Shown: positions 1 through 5,692 of the stretch, piece by piece
Numbering within the stretch: position 1 is the stretch's first letter
Layout: each line of letters starts with the position of its first letter
Assembly (NCBI GenBank): GCA_019313025.1
Contig: JAFDCA010000584.1
Coordinates: 1 to 9,091 of the forward strand
DNA length: 9,091 bases
Source: Deltaproteobacteria bacterium
GTDB taxonomy: Bacteria; Desulfobacterota; Desulfobacteria; Desulfobacterales; UBA11574
Reading direction: 5' to 3'
Notes under the pieces: model-generated
What the model saw: only the letters and a program-made list of their open reading frames with translations
Told to the model about the DNA's origin: nothing
Databases searched by the model: none
Made by a program: the position numbers and the translations under genes

Positions 1-129
1 GAAAATAGTATAATGAGCATGACATCACTTTTAGAACCTGTTATGATATTAATTATGGCTGTTATTGTCGGCTTTATTGTTCTTTCGATATGCCTGCCGA
101 TATTTGAAATGAGCACGCTTGTTAGATAA
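1..129 (+). CDS. gspF: Type II secretion inner-membrane platform protein GspF, C-terminal fragment
   Basis: Only the last 42 codons are present; the gene is open at the left edge and the TAA stop is at 127-129. The visible peptide reads TSLLEPVMILIMAVIVGFIV and then LPIFEM, ending LVR. This is the conserved C-terminus of the GspF/PilC family: a short loop with LLEPVMI, the final transmembrane helix (about residues 14-34 of the fragment) and an xPIFEM tail. GspF is a polytopic inner-membrane protein at the centre of the T2SS platform, contacting GspE and GspL. That the next gene is gspG fits the usual F-G order. A 75-bp gap follows, containing a run of 13 A. Confidence is high despite the short length because the C-terminal motif is distinctive and the context agrees. 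Confidence 0.93.
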   Translation, partial: ENSIMSMTSLLEPVMILIMAVIVGFIVLSICLPIFEMSTLVR

Positions 130-132
130 AAT

Positions 133-145
133 AAAAAAAAAAAAA
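133..145. repeat. Poly-A tract of 13 in the gspF-gspG gap
   Basis: Thirteen consecutive A residues lie just after the gspF stop, inside the 75-bp spacer before gspG. The spacer is otherwise AT-rich. It contains TACAAT at 181-186 (5 of 6 to a -10 box) but no matching -35 at 16-18 bp, so I do not call a promoter. The tract could act as an UP-like element or simply reflect composition. Confidence 0.9.
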
Positions 146-204
146 TATTACATAACCGAAATAAAAACACTTGTTTTGAGTACAATTACATTAGGTGAAA
201 AATA

Positions 205-660
205 ATGAATCGTATATCTTTTGTTAACAAGGCAGACTGTCGTGGATTCACACTGATTGAACTAATGGTTGTCATTGTCATACTTGGGATTCTTGCAGGG
301 CTTATTATTCCGCGGATCATGGGTCGTCCTGAAGAGGCAAAACAACTTAAAGCAAAAATGCAGATTGAAAGCATTGAAACAGCCCTAAATTTATATAAGC
401 TTGATAATGGCGTGTACCCGGATACGGAGCAGGGACTGCAGGCACTTATTGAGAAGCCCGAGACAGGGAAGCTGCCAAAGAATTGGCGCAAAGGCGGGTA
501 TCTTGAGAAAGGAAGACTACCTAAAGATCCGTGGGGCAATGAGTTTATTTATCTTTCTCCCGGTGCTCACGGTGATTATGACATCATTTCATATGGTTCA
601 GACGGTGTCCCAGGGGGTGAAGACAAAGACAAAGATATCAACAGCTGGGAGATTGAATAA
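205..660 (+). CDS. gspG: Type II secretion major pseudopilin GspG
   Basis: The 151-residue product has a 14-residue leader ending CRG, then the mature N-terminus [16 protein letters not shown]. Prepilin peptidase would cut between G14 and F15; Glu5 of the mature chain (E19) is present. The hydrophobic helix runs to about residue 38. The rest is typical of Gsp[17 protein letters not shown] near residues 70-85, [10 protein letters not shown] in the middle, and an Asp-rich C-terminal loop (SYGSDG at 129-134, then D140, D142 and D144) matching the calcium-binding loop of major pseudopilins. GspG is the main subunit of the periplasmic pseudopilus. The start is supported by AGGTGA at 193-198, 6 bp before the ATG, the best Shine-Dalgarno in the window. 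That fits the high expression expected of the major subunit. Confidence 0.97.
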   Translation: MNRISFVNKADCRGFTLIELMVVIVILGILAGLIIPRIMGRPEEAKQLKAKMQIESIETALNLYKLDNGVYPDTEQGLQALIEKPETGKLPKNWRKGGYLEKGRLPKDPWGNEFIYLSPGAHGDYDIISYGSDGVPGGEDKDKDINSWEIE

Positions 661-716
661 TCACAATACACTCTCTTTCCTTCTATGACCACCGATTTTC
701 ATTTAAAACGTTTTTG

Positions 717-740
717 GGCATTCATTAAATGATACATGCC
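717..740 (+). promoter_or_regulatory. Bulged hairpin just upstream of gspH
   Basis: GGCAT (717-721) pairs with ATGCC (736-740), and TCAT (722-725) pairs with ATGA (729-732) around the loop TAA. The 3' side has a three-base bulge (TAC, 733-735). The structure ends 11 nt before the gspH ATG, in the place where a ribosome-binding site would sit, and no Shine-Dalgarno is visible there. It could lower gspH translation relative to gspG or protect the gspG message end. It has no T-tract, so it is not a terminator. The pairing is seen in the sequence; the function is inferred. Confidence 0.4.
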
Positions 741-751
741 AATAAACCATT

Positions 752-1261
752 ATGCCTGGCTTCAAACAAACCAAAGGTTTCACGCTAATAGAGCTTATCG
801 TCGTTATTTCTCTGATCAGCATTATGCTGTATTTTGCAATTCCTCGATTTCAGAGTTATGTGCCTTCAGATAGTACCAAAGAAGTCTCACGATGGATTCT
901 ATTGAAAATTCCATATTTAAAAGAAAGGGCCGCCAAAGAGCAGAAAAAATATATTCTTCATGTGAGTCTTGATTCCAACATGTTGTGGATAACCCATGAA
1001 ACAATGGCCCGGGAAGCGATTGAATCTGCCGAATCCAATGGATATATACTTCCGCAGGATATAAAATTGCTTGATGTTGAATATCCAGATCAAAAAAAAA
1101 TATCGGTGGGGCAGGCAGATATTTATTTTAATGAAAAGGGTTATTCCGACAAGGCCATTATTCATCTTGAAAATGACGATAATGAAAAATTTTCTTTTCT
1201 GATCGAACCCTTTTTACTCCGGGTTCGTTTGTATAATAGTTATGCGGAGTTTGGAGATTGA
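752..1261 (+). CDS. gspH: Type II secretion minor pseudopilin GspH
   Basis: The 169-residue product begins with a short leader (MPGFKQTKG) and a mature N-terminus FTLIELIVVISLISIML. Cleavage would fall between G9 and F10, with the conserved Glu5 at E14. The hydrophobic segment spans about 10-31. The remainder is a beta-rich periplasmic domain with weak similarity, as is usual for GspH. It includes an FNEKGYSDKAIIHL stretch like the late beta-strands of the family. GspH is a minor pseudopilin thought to connect the I-J-K tip to the GspG shaft. The assignment to H rather than another minor pseudopilin rests on gene order (after G, before I) and the GspG-like N-terminus. No Shine-Dalgarno precedes the ATG. 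The start is chosen because it gives a normal short prepilin leader. Confidence 0.85.
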   Translation: MPGFKQTKGFTLIELIVVISLISIMLYFAIPRFQSYVPSDSTKEVSRWILLKIPYLKERAAKEQKKYILHVSLDSNMLWITHETMAREAIESAESNGYILPQDIKLLDVEYPDQKKISVGQADIYFNEKGYSDKAIIHLENDDNEKFSFLIEPFLLRVRLYNSYAEFGD

Positions 1262-1275
1262 ATAAAGTGAACAAA

Positions 1276-1320
1276 ATGTATGAGAAGAGAATAGGGGGAA
1301 AAGGTCAGAAGACAACATGA
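1276..1320 (+). CDS. Possible 14-codon mini-ORF overlapping the gspI start
   Basis: A short frame (peptide MYEKRIGGKGQKTT) begins with ATG at 1276 and ends with TGA at 1318-1320, which overlaps the gspI start codon as ATGA. The layout is that of translational coupling. Its own ribosome-binding site is poor (an AGTGA-like stretch about 5 bp before). It may be chance, or it may be a leader peptide feeding ribosomes to gspI. I would not treat it as a protein with its own function. Confidence 0.2.
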   Translation: MYEKRIGGKGQKTT

Positions 1321-1763
1321 AAAAAGCAGTAAGTCACTACCAGAGAAAAGCAATAACAGCAAAGGAAACCGCTGATCGAAGCCCACGATTTCAAGGAGGT
1401 TTTACACTGCTTGAAATCATGGTCGCACTTTCCATCATCGCCATTGTTCTTGTCAGTGTGTATAGGATGCACGCTCAGACCATTTCCATGAACAATGAGA
1501 CAAGATTTTATGCAACTGCTCCCATGCTGGCGCAATTTAAAATGGCTGAAATCGAATCAGAAAGCCTGGAAGATATGGGAGACGATTCAGGTGATTTCGG
1601 AGATAAATTCCCAGATTACCGTTGGAATGTTGTTGTTGATGATGTTGAATCTTCAGCACTTGAAAATATGGCTAAACATCTAAAAAAAATTGACCTTATT
1701 ATATCTTTAAATAACGATGAATTTAGTTACAGTTTAAGGTCTTACAAATATTTGAAGAATTAG
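1317..1763 (+). CDS. gspI: Type II secretion minor pseudopilin GspI
   Basis: The 148-residue product carries an unusually long, basic 28-residue leader ending QGG, then the mature N-terminus FTLLEIMVALSIIAIVLVSV. Cleavage is expected between G28 and F29; Glu5 is E33. The segment just after the helix, ATAPMLAQFKMAEIE, matches the GspI hallmark (A-x-x-x-L-A-x-x-K-x-x-E). The C-terminal part is a short acidic beta domain, normal in size for GspI. The protein is expected to form the pseudopilus tip with GspJ and GspK. The gap from gspH is 55 bp. Weak ribosome-binding bases (AGGTC, AGAAG) precede the ATG. A better AAGGAGG at 1393-1399 is internal, encodes the QGG of the leader, and has no good start after it. 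The upstream start therefore stands. Confidence 0.93.
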   Translation: MKKAVSHYQRKAITAKETADRSPRFQGGFTLLEIMVALSIIAIVLVSVYRMHAQTISMNNETRFYATAPMLAQFKMAEIESESLEDMGDDSGDFGDKFPDYRWNVVVDDVESSALENMAKHLKKIDLIISLNNDEFSYSLRSYKYLKN

Positions 1764-1932
1764 TGTTTTAATACTCCTATATGTTGGGAAAATTAGGTCA
1801 TTTAAAATAAATTTTAACAATATTCAGTTAATAAACTTGAACAAATTGCTTAAATGATACACTCTAACTCGATTTGAATCCCTTTTGAAGCCGGATGTTG
1901 TCAATGAATAAGATGGGAGTAGGTCGTCAGTA
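1764..1932. other. gspI-gspJ intergenic gap, 169 bp, no clear gene
   Basis: This AT-rich gap has no strong hairpin. TGATACACT at 1855-1863 resembles an extended -10 (TG-N-TACACT, 4 of 6), with TTGAAC at 1837-1842 upstream, but their 15-bp spacing is poor. I regard it as a weak promoter candidate only. A 12-codon frame (MLSMNKMGVGRQ, 1895-1933) ends TAA overlapping the gspJ ATG as TAATG. Confidence 0.4.
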
Positions 1933-2673
1933 ATGCTTGATAAGTTAAATGAAAATCATCTGTTGCCTGCTTTCTGTTCTCGTTGTCGATTATTCGCCTT
2001 ACGATATGCGAACCGTGGTTTTACGCTGCTTGAGATCATGATTGCCATTTTTATTTTCGCCATCATCGCCACAACCATATTTACCTCATATAGCTCCTTG
2101 TTGTCCGGAAATGAAACAGCCGATCAGGGAACCGCATCTTATGAAATGGCAAAAAACTGTTTGAACCGAATAATTGTTGATCTTGAATCGATTCATTTAA
2201 CACTTCCTCCAAGCTATTTACCACCGGCTTTGGGTGAACCTCCTGAGCTTTACCGAATTGTTGGCGAAATTTCTGATATTCAGGGGGTCTCCTTCCCCAG
2301 ACTTCGATTTGCGTCACTGGCCCATCTTTCCTTTGGAGAAAAAATGGAAAAAGGAATTGCGGAAATCATTTACTACATTCAGGCTTCAGATGATGGAAAT
2401 TATGTGTTGAAGCGAGCAGACAACTTGTATCCTTATGAAACATTTGAAGAAAAATCAGGGGACCCTGTATTGTGTACAAATGTTAAATCTTTGACATTTA
2501 AATATTACGATCAGGATGGAACAGCCTATGATTTGTGGGATTCCGACGATGAAGACTTTGGATATTCAACACCGAAGTCCATTGATATACATCTCGAATT
2601 GGCTGATAGTTCAGGTCCTTTGTGGTTTAAAACCATGGTAACACTTCCGATGTGTCGGAAGAAAAAAGAATAA
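1933..2673 (+). CDS. gspJ: Type II secretion minor pseudopilin GspJ
   Basis: The 246-residue product has a 29-residue leader ending YANRG, then the mature N-terminus FTLLEIMIAIFIFAIIATTI. Cleavage would be between G29 and F30, with Glu5 at E34. The long leader holds a CxxC pair (C15, C18), which is odd for a prepilin leader that stays cytoplasmic. After the helix come a CLNRIIVDLESI segment and a large beta-rich domain ending in acidic repeats (DSDDEDF near 203-209) and SIDIHLELAD, which fit GspJ in order and size. C181 and C241 in the periplasmic domain could pair. GspJ joins GspI and GspK in the tip complex. An in-frame stop at 1909-1911 with no other usable start between makes this ATG the first possible. 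The ribosome-binding site is weak (AGTAGG). Confidence 0.93.
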   Translation: MLDKLNENHLLPAFCSRCRLFALRYANRGFTLLEIMIAIFIFAIIATTIFTSYSSLLSGNETADQGTASYEMAKNCLNRIIVDLESIHLTLPPSYLPPALGEPPELYRIVGEISDIQGVSFPRLRFASLAHLSFGEKMEKGIAEIIYYIQASDDGNYVLKRADNLYPYETFEEKSGDPVLCTNVKSLTFKYYDQDGTAYDLWDSDDEDFGYSTPKSIDIHLELADSSGPLWFKTMVTLPMCRKKKE

Positions 2674-2684
2674 GACAAAACTTT

Positions 2685-2812
2685 GGGGCTTCGCTCCAAT
2701 TGGAATAATGGAGTAATGGAATCAAAGGTTTGAAGGAGTTTTTCAACAATTTTATAAGTTGTTTTATTTATTGTTCTCAACATCCCAACATTCCAGCATT
2801 CCAATCTTCCAA
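2685..2812. repeat. Inverted clusters of an 8-bp repeat (TTGGAATR type)
   Basis: The left cluster at 2700-2723 reads TTGGAATA, ATGGAGTA, ATGGAATC. The right cluster at 2781-2812 reads CATCCCAA, CATTCCAG, CATTCCAA, TCTTCCAA, which on the other strand is the same unit four times. The two arms face each other about 57 bp apart and can pair imperfectly over roughly 24 bp (about 19 pairs, counting G-T). The left end begins with a five-pair hairpin, GGGGC (2685-2689) / GCTCC (2693-2697) with loop TTC. Read on the minus strand, the unit yields WNVGM-like peptide. I associate such peptides with spurious ORFs in deltaproteobacterial genomes. It is probably a dispersed intergenic repeat; dispersal cannot be shown from one window. 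Confidence 0.65.
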
Positions 2813-2868
2813 ACAGACGGCAAAAATAGCTGTTATGAAAAAAAATGTAATTTAACTCACGGCCTAAG

Positions 2869-2887
2869 CCACCGACAGGGTCGGTGG
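2869..2887. repeat. Perfect 8-bp GC-rich hairpin (REP-like)
   Basis: CCACCGAC (2869-2876) and GTCGGTGG (2880-2887) form a perfect stem around an AGG loop. It lies 37 bp before the gspK start and stands out from the AT-rich surroundings. No T-tract follows on either strand, so it is not a typical intrinsic terminator. It could be a REP-type element, an mRNA stability stem or an attenuator of gspK. Confidence 0.75.
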
Positions 2888-2924
2888 TCGTTGACAACTT
2901 GAAGAATATTCAAAACATAAATTC

Positions 2925-3998
2925 ATGGCGATAAAATTTCTGAAAAACAGCCGCGGAATCGCGCTTCTTGTCACATTGTCCATTGTTACGGTATTAATTG
3001 CAGCGTCACTGGAAATGAACAAAAAAATGCGGTCGGCACTTTTTTCGGCGGCGACAACCAGGGACCGTATGACACTTTTGCATATGGCGTCCTCAGGTGT
3101 AAATCTTGCAGCGGTCATGTTGGTCAAAGACAAAAAAAATTCGAGTTCCGATTCACTTCAGGAGGACTGGGCCGATTCTGAAAAAATTAATGAAATTCTG
3201 AATGATATCCCATTTGAAGATGGGAACATCGTGTTAACCATTAATGATGAGCTCGGCAAGATTCAGCTTAACAGTCTTGTGCAATTTCCTGAAGGACATC
3301 GCTTCAATGAATCCCAAAGGGCCATGTGGGAGCGATTTTTAAACCTTTTAATAAATAAAAATGAAGCGCTTGAGGACATGGAGCCGATGACGATCATCAA
3401 TTCCATCAAAGATTGGCTTGATTCTGGAGACGATGATGCCATCACAGGTCTAAACGGAGCGGAATCAGATTATTATCAAGATCTTGATCCGTCATATACC
3501 TGCAAAAATGGTCCGTTCACCCATATTGGTGAGCTTGTTCTTGTGAGAGGCGTAACACCGGAAATTTTTCAGGGAGCAGGAGGGTCTCAGGGACTTTCCG
3601 ATTATATAACTGTCTTTGGAATGACCGAATCTCAAAATAATTCTTTTACCTATGAAGGAAGAGTAAATATTAATACTGCAGATCTGCCGACCCTTGTGGC
3701 AATGTTGCCTTCTGGAAGTGAAGACCTTGCACAGGCCATTTATGAATACCGAATGGAAACTTCTGAATCTCTTTATATCCATGACCTTTCAAGTCCAGCC
3801 TGGTATAAAAACGTTCCGGGTGTCGGTGATGCTATAATCGATCCAAATCTTATCACAACTTCAAGCGATTTTTTTCGAATAGAATCGACAGCAAAGCTAA
3901 AGGCAATGAAGGTAAAAATAACAGCAGTGGTAAAAAGAGAAAATAATGCGAAAACAGGACAATGGGAGTGCAACATCTTGAGATGGGAAATAGAATAA
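2925..3998 (+). CDS. gspK: Type II secretion minor pseudopilin GspK
   Basis: The 357-residue product has a short leader (MAIKFLKNSRG) and the mature N-terminus IALLVTLSIVTVLIAA from I12. Mature position 5 is Val, not Glu, which is the known GspK exception and is thought to place it at the very tip. Family hallmarks follow in order: LTINDELGKIQLNSL (about 104-118), IKDWLDSGDDD then GAESDYY (161-184), FTHIGELVLVRGV (198-210), GRVNINTADLPTLVAML (245-261) and a closing FFRIESTAK (316-324). The size is normal for GspK. The bulky domain caps the pseudopilus with GspI and GspJ. Cysteines C193 and C349 are available. There is no convincing Shine-Dalgarno; the start is fixed by the leader. The gap from gspJ is repeat-rich. 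Confidence 0.96.
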   Translation: MAIKFLKNSRGIALLVTLSIVTVLIAASLEMNKKMRSALFSAATTRDRMTLLHMASSGVNLAAVMLVKDKKNSSSDSLQEDWADSEKINEILNDIPFEDGNIVLTINDELGKIQLNSLVQFPEGHRFNESQRAMWERFLNLLINKNEALEDMEPMTIINSIKDWLDSGDDDAITGLNGAESDYYQDLDPSYTCKNGPFTHIGELVLVRGVTPEIFQGAGGSQGLSDYITVFGMTESQNNSFTYEGRVNINTADLPTLVAMLPSGSEDLAQAIYEYRMETSESLYIHDLSSPAWYKNVPGVGDAIIDPNLITTSSDFFRIESTAKLKAMKVKITAVVKRENNAKTGQWECNILRWEIE

Positions 3999-4045
3999 AA
4001 ATTTTGAAAATTTTTGCGTAAAATAATACAAAGAGAAAACAGGGG

Positions 4046-4074
4046 TTGACATATCAGTCATAACATACTATAAT
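4046..4074 (+). promoter_or_regulatory. Perfect-consensus sigma70-type promoter before gspL
   Basis: The -35 hexamer TTGACA at 4046-4051 and the -10 hexamer TATAAT at 4069-4074 are both exact consensus, separated by the optimal 17 bp. Transcription would start near 4081, giving a leader of about 22 nt before the gspL ATG at 4103. It sits in the 104-bp gspK-gspL gap and faces the same way as the genes. It should drive gspL-M-N-C separately from the pseudopilin genes. The match is seen directly; activity is inferred. Confidence 0.85.
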
Positions 4075-4102
4075 TACACTTTTTTCTAACACAGAGAAGG
4101 CC

Positions 4103-5560
4103 ATGAGCAGAAAGATTTTGGGATTAGATATTCGACCTGATGCGGTTTCAGCGGTTCTTATAAATAGCAGTATTAAAGGAACCGTCATAGAAGCCCATGA
4201 ACATGTTCCGCTATCTGGCCGAAAAGAAGAGGACAGAAACGGTTTATCCGCTTCACTTGAAACCATTGAACAAAAAATGGATATATCCGATTCTTTCTGC
4301 GTGGCTTCTTTTCCCGCTGACGAGGTATCTTACAGAAATATTCAAGTTCCGTTTAAAGGACAAAAAAAAGTAAAAAAGATATTACCTTATGAGCTTGAGC
4401 CGACCCTTCCGTTGCCGGTAGAAGATCTTATCATCGATTTTATCCAAATAGAAATACCCGACCTTACACATACCAACAACATTCTCACAGCTGCCGTAAA
4501 AAAGTCTAAACTTCAAGATTACTTAGATACGCTTTCCACCTTTAATATAAATCCTGAAATTGTTACCGTTGGTGGTTATCCCACGGCAATTTCACTTGCC
4601 AATTTTTTAGACAGTGATAAAAATTGGCTCTTTGTGGATATAAACAACAACAATAGCACGATATTTGTTATTTTAACCGGCAGGATTTGTTTGATACGGT
4701 CTTTCGAAATACGTTCGGCCGCCCGTTCTTTTAAGTTAAAATCGCTCTGTGGCAACATACTGCGAACACTCTACGCCTTAGAAAATATCCTTGGATTGGA
4801 TGTTAAGCTAGATGGAGGATTTATTACGGGATGCGGGATTGATGATCTGGTGTTTGATAAGGACATGGAGCAGGCATTAGGATTTCCGATTGAACGGGTG
4901 GACATTTTGCGATTCGCAGATATTCTTAAACAACAGCCTCCTCCGCCATCATGGGTCCCTTTTTTGATGGATAATGCACTATCACTGGCATTAATGGAAA
5001 TTGAAGGCGCAAAAGGCTTTAATTTTAGAAAAGGCCCTTTTGCGTTAAAAAAATTCTGGGAGGAAAATAAAAAAAACCTGATTCAAACCGGTGTTTTTTT
5101 TGCCCTGGTCCTGTTATTAGGCTGGTTCAATGTCTTTCTTGATTCATACTTTTTGGAAAAAAGGCTGACGAGACTTAATCATCAAATAACAGATATCTTT
5201 ACTTCGACATTTCCGGAGGTTAAAAACATTGTTGATCCAGTTCAGCAGATGAAAATTAAAATGCTAGAAGCAAAGAAAAATGCTTTGTTGCCCGGTGACA
5301 CTGAAAATCAGATGAGGGCCATAGACATTTTGAACACAATAAGCAATGCGATACCCAAAGATATGGATGTAACCCTTAATAGATTTGTAATGGGACCGGA
5401 AAGTATCAATATTTCAGGGGATACTGACAGCTTCAACTCTGTAGACAGTTTAAAGAGTAAACTTGAACAGGCAGATATTTTTAAAAAAATTATTATTAGC
5501 GCTGCTAACATCGACAAGTCCGACAATCGTGTTCGTTTCAAACTTAAGGTAAATTTGTGA
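4103..5560 (+). CDS. gspL: Type II secretion inner-membrane platform protein GspL
   Basis: The 485-residue product has the expected three parts. Residues 1 to about 320 form the cytoplasmic actin-like domain that binds the ATPase GspE. It includes the N-terminal ILGLDIRPDAVSAV strand, LPYELEPTLPLPVEDLIIDF (94-113), a degenerate phosphate-loop-like FVDINNNNSTIFV (177-189) and the GspL signature NFRKGPFA (307-314). One transmembrane helix follows at about 326-346. A periplasmic part (347-485) has a helical linker and a ferredoxin-like end with a SINISGDTDSF strand. The protein links cytoplasmic ATP hydrolysis to the periplasmic GspM and pseudopilins. AGAAGG lies only 2 nt before the ATG, which is closer than usual; no other start is near. 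Runs of eight A (5079-5086) and eight T (5094-5101) sit at the domain-membrane junction. The gene is served by the consensus promoter just upstream. Confidence 0.95.
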   Translation: MSRKILGLDIRPDAVSAVLINSSIKGTVIEAHEHVPLSGRKEEDRNGLSASLETIEQKMDISDSFCVASFPADEVSYRNIQVPFKGQKKVKKILPYELEPTLPLPVEDLIIDFIQIEIPDLTHTNNILTAAVKKSKLQDYLDTLSTFNINPEIVTVGGYPTAISLANFLDSDKNWLFVDINNNNSTIFVILTGRICLIRSFEIRSAARSFKLKSLCGNILRTLYALENILGLDVKLDGGFITGCGIDDLVFDKDMEQALGFPIERVDILRFADILKQQPPPPSWVPFLMDNALSLALMEIEGAKGFNFRKGPFALKKFWEENKKNLIQTGVFFALVLLLGWFNVFLDSYFLEKRLTRLNHQITDIFTSTFPEVKNIVDPVQQMKIKMLEAKKNALLPGDTENQMRAIDILNTISNAIPKDMDVTLNRFVMGPESINISGDTDSFNSVDSLKSKLEQADIFKKIIISAANIDKSDNRVRFKLKVNL

Positions 5561-5692
5561 TCATGAATATATAAAAATGGAAGCCTTCCGGATCTTACAC
5601 AAGCGAGACGTTCGAAGTGCGAGCCCGTGAAAATGCCTTCATTTTAATTTTAAGATTCAAGTTTTTAAAATTATAACTAACAGACTGTATTT
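5561..5692. other. gspL-gspM intergenic gap, 132 bp, with small palindromes
   Basis: The middle (about 5578-5628) is richer in G+C than its surroundings. It contains the palindrome GGAAGCCTTCC, a direct repeat GCGAG (5603-5607 and 5619-5623) flanking a near-palindrome ACGTTCGAAGT (5608-5618), and then a hairpin AAAATG (5630-5635) / CATTTT (5640-5645). The last is followed by mixed A and T, so it is a poor terminator. TATAAC at 5672-5677 is a lone -10-like match without a good -35. No coding frame is seen. Confidence 0.5.

Larger units (their letters stand above)
2674..2924. other. gspJ-gspK intergenic gap, 251 bp, repeat-bearing and non-coding
   Basis: The gap holds a small hairpin, two inverted clusters of an 8-bp repeat, an AT-rich imperfect palindrome (around 2743-2763) and a GC-rich perfect hairpin at 2869-2887. 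A perfect -35 hexamer TTGACA occurs at 2891-2896. The only -10-like bases (CATAAA, 2916-2921) are at 19-bp spacing and would start transcription at about the gspK ATG, so no promoter is called. The gap looks like an intergenic repeat insertion within the operon. Confidence 0.6.

Noticed and set aside
725..736. 12-mer TTAAATGATACA shared by the gaps before gspH (725-736) and gspJ (1850-1861)
   Set aside because: A single 12-base match between AT-rich gaps is expected by chance in 9 kb, and its distance to the starts differs.
1393..1399. AAGGAGG inside gspI as the true ribosome-binding site
   Set aside because: It encodes the QGG just before the cleavage site, and a start after it would remove the prepilin leader that the protein needs.
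2700..2812. 8-bp repeats considered as a CRISPR array
   Set aside because: The units are only 8 bp, directly tandem without spacers, and in two opposite orientations; no cas genes are near.
2526..2897. Minus-strand open frame of 123 codons across the gspJ end and the J-K gap
   Set aside because: It overlaps gspJ antisense, has no family resemblance, and its WNVGM segment is simply the 8-bp repeat read on the minus strand. I treat it as spurious.
2891..2921. Perfect TTGACA before gspK as a promoter
   Set aside because: The only -10-like bases (CATAAA) are 19 bp away and would start RNA at about the gspK ATG; probably chance.
3997..4015. A/T palindrome after gspK as a terminator
   Set aside because: The 19-bp palindrome has no G-C pair in the stem and only a one-base centre; too weak to call.
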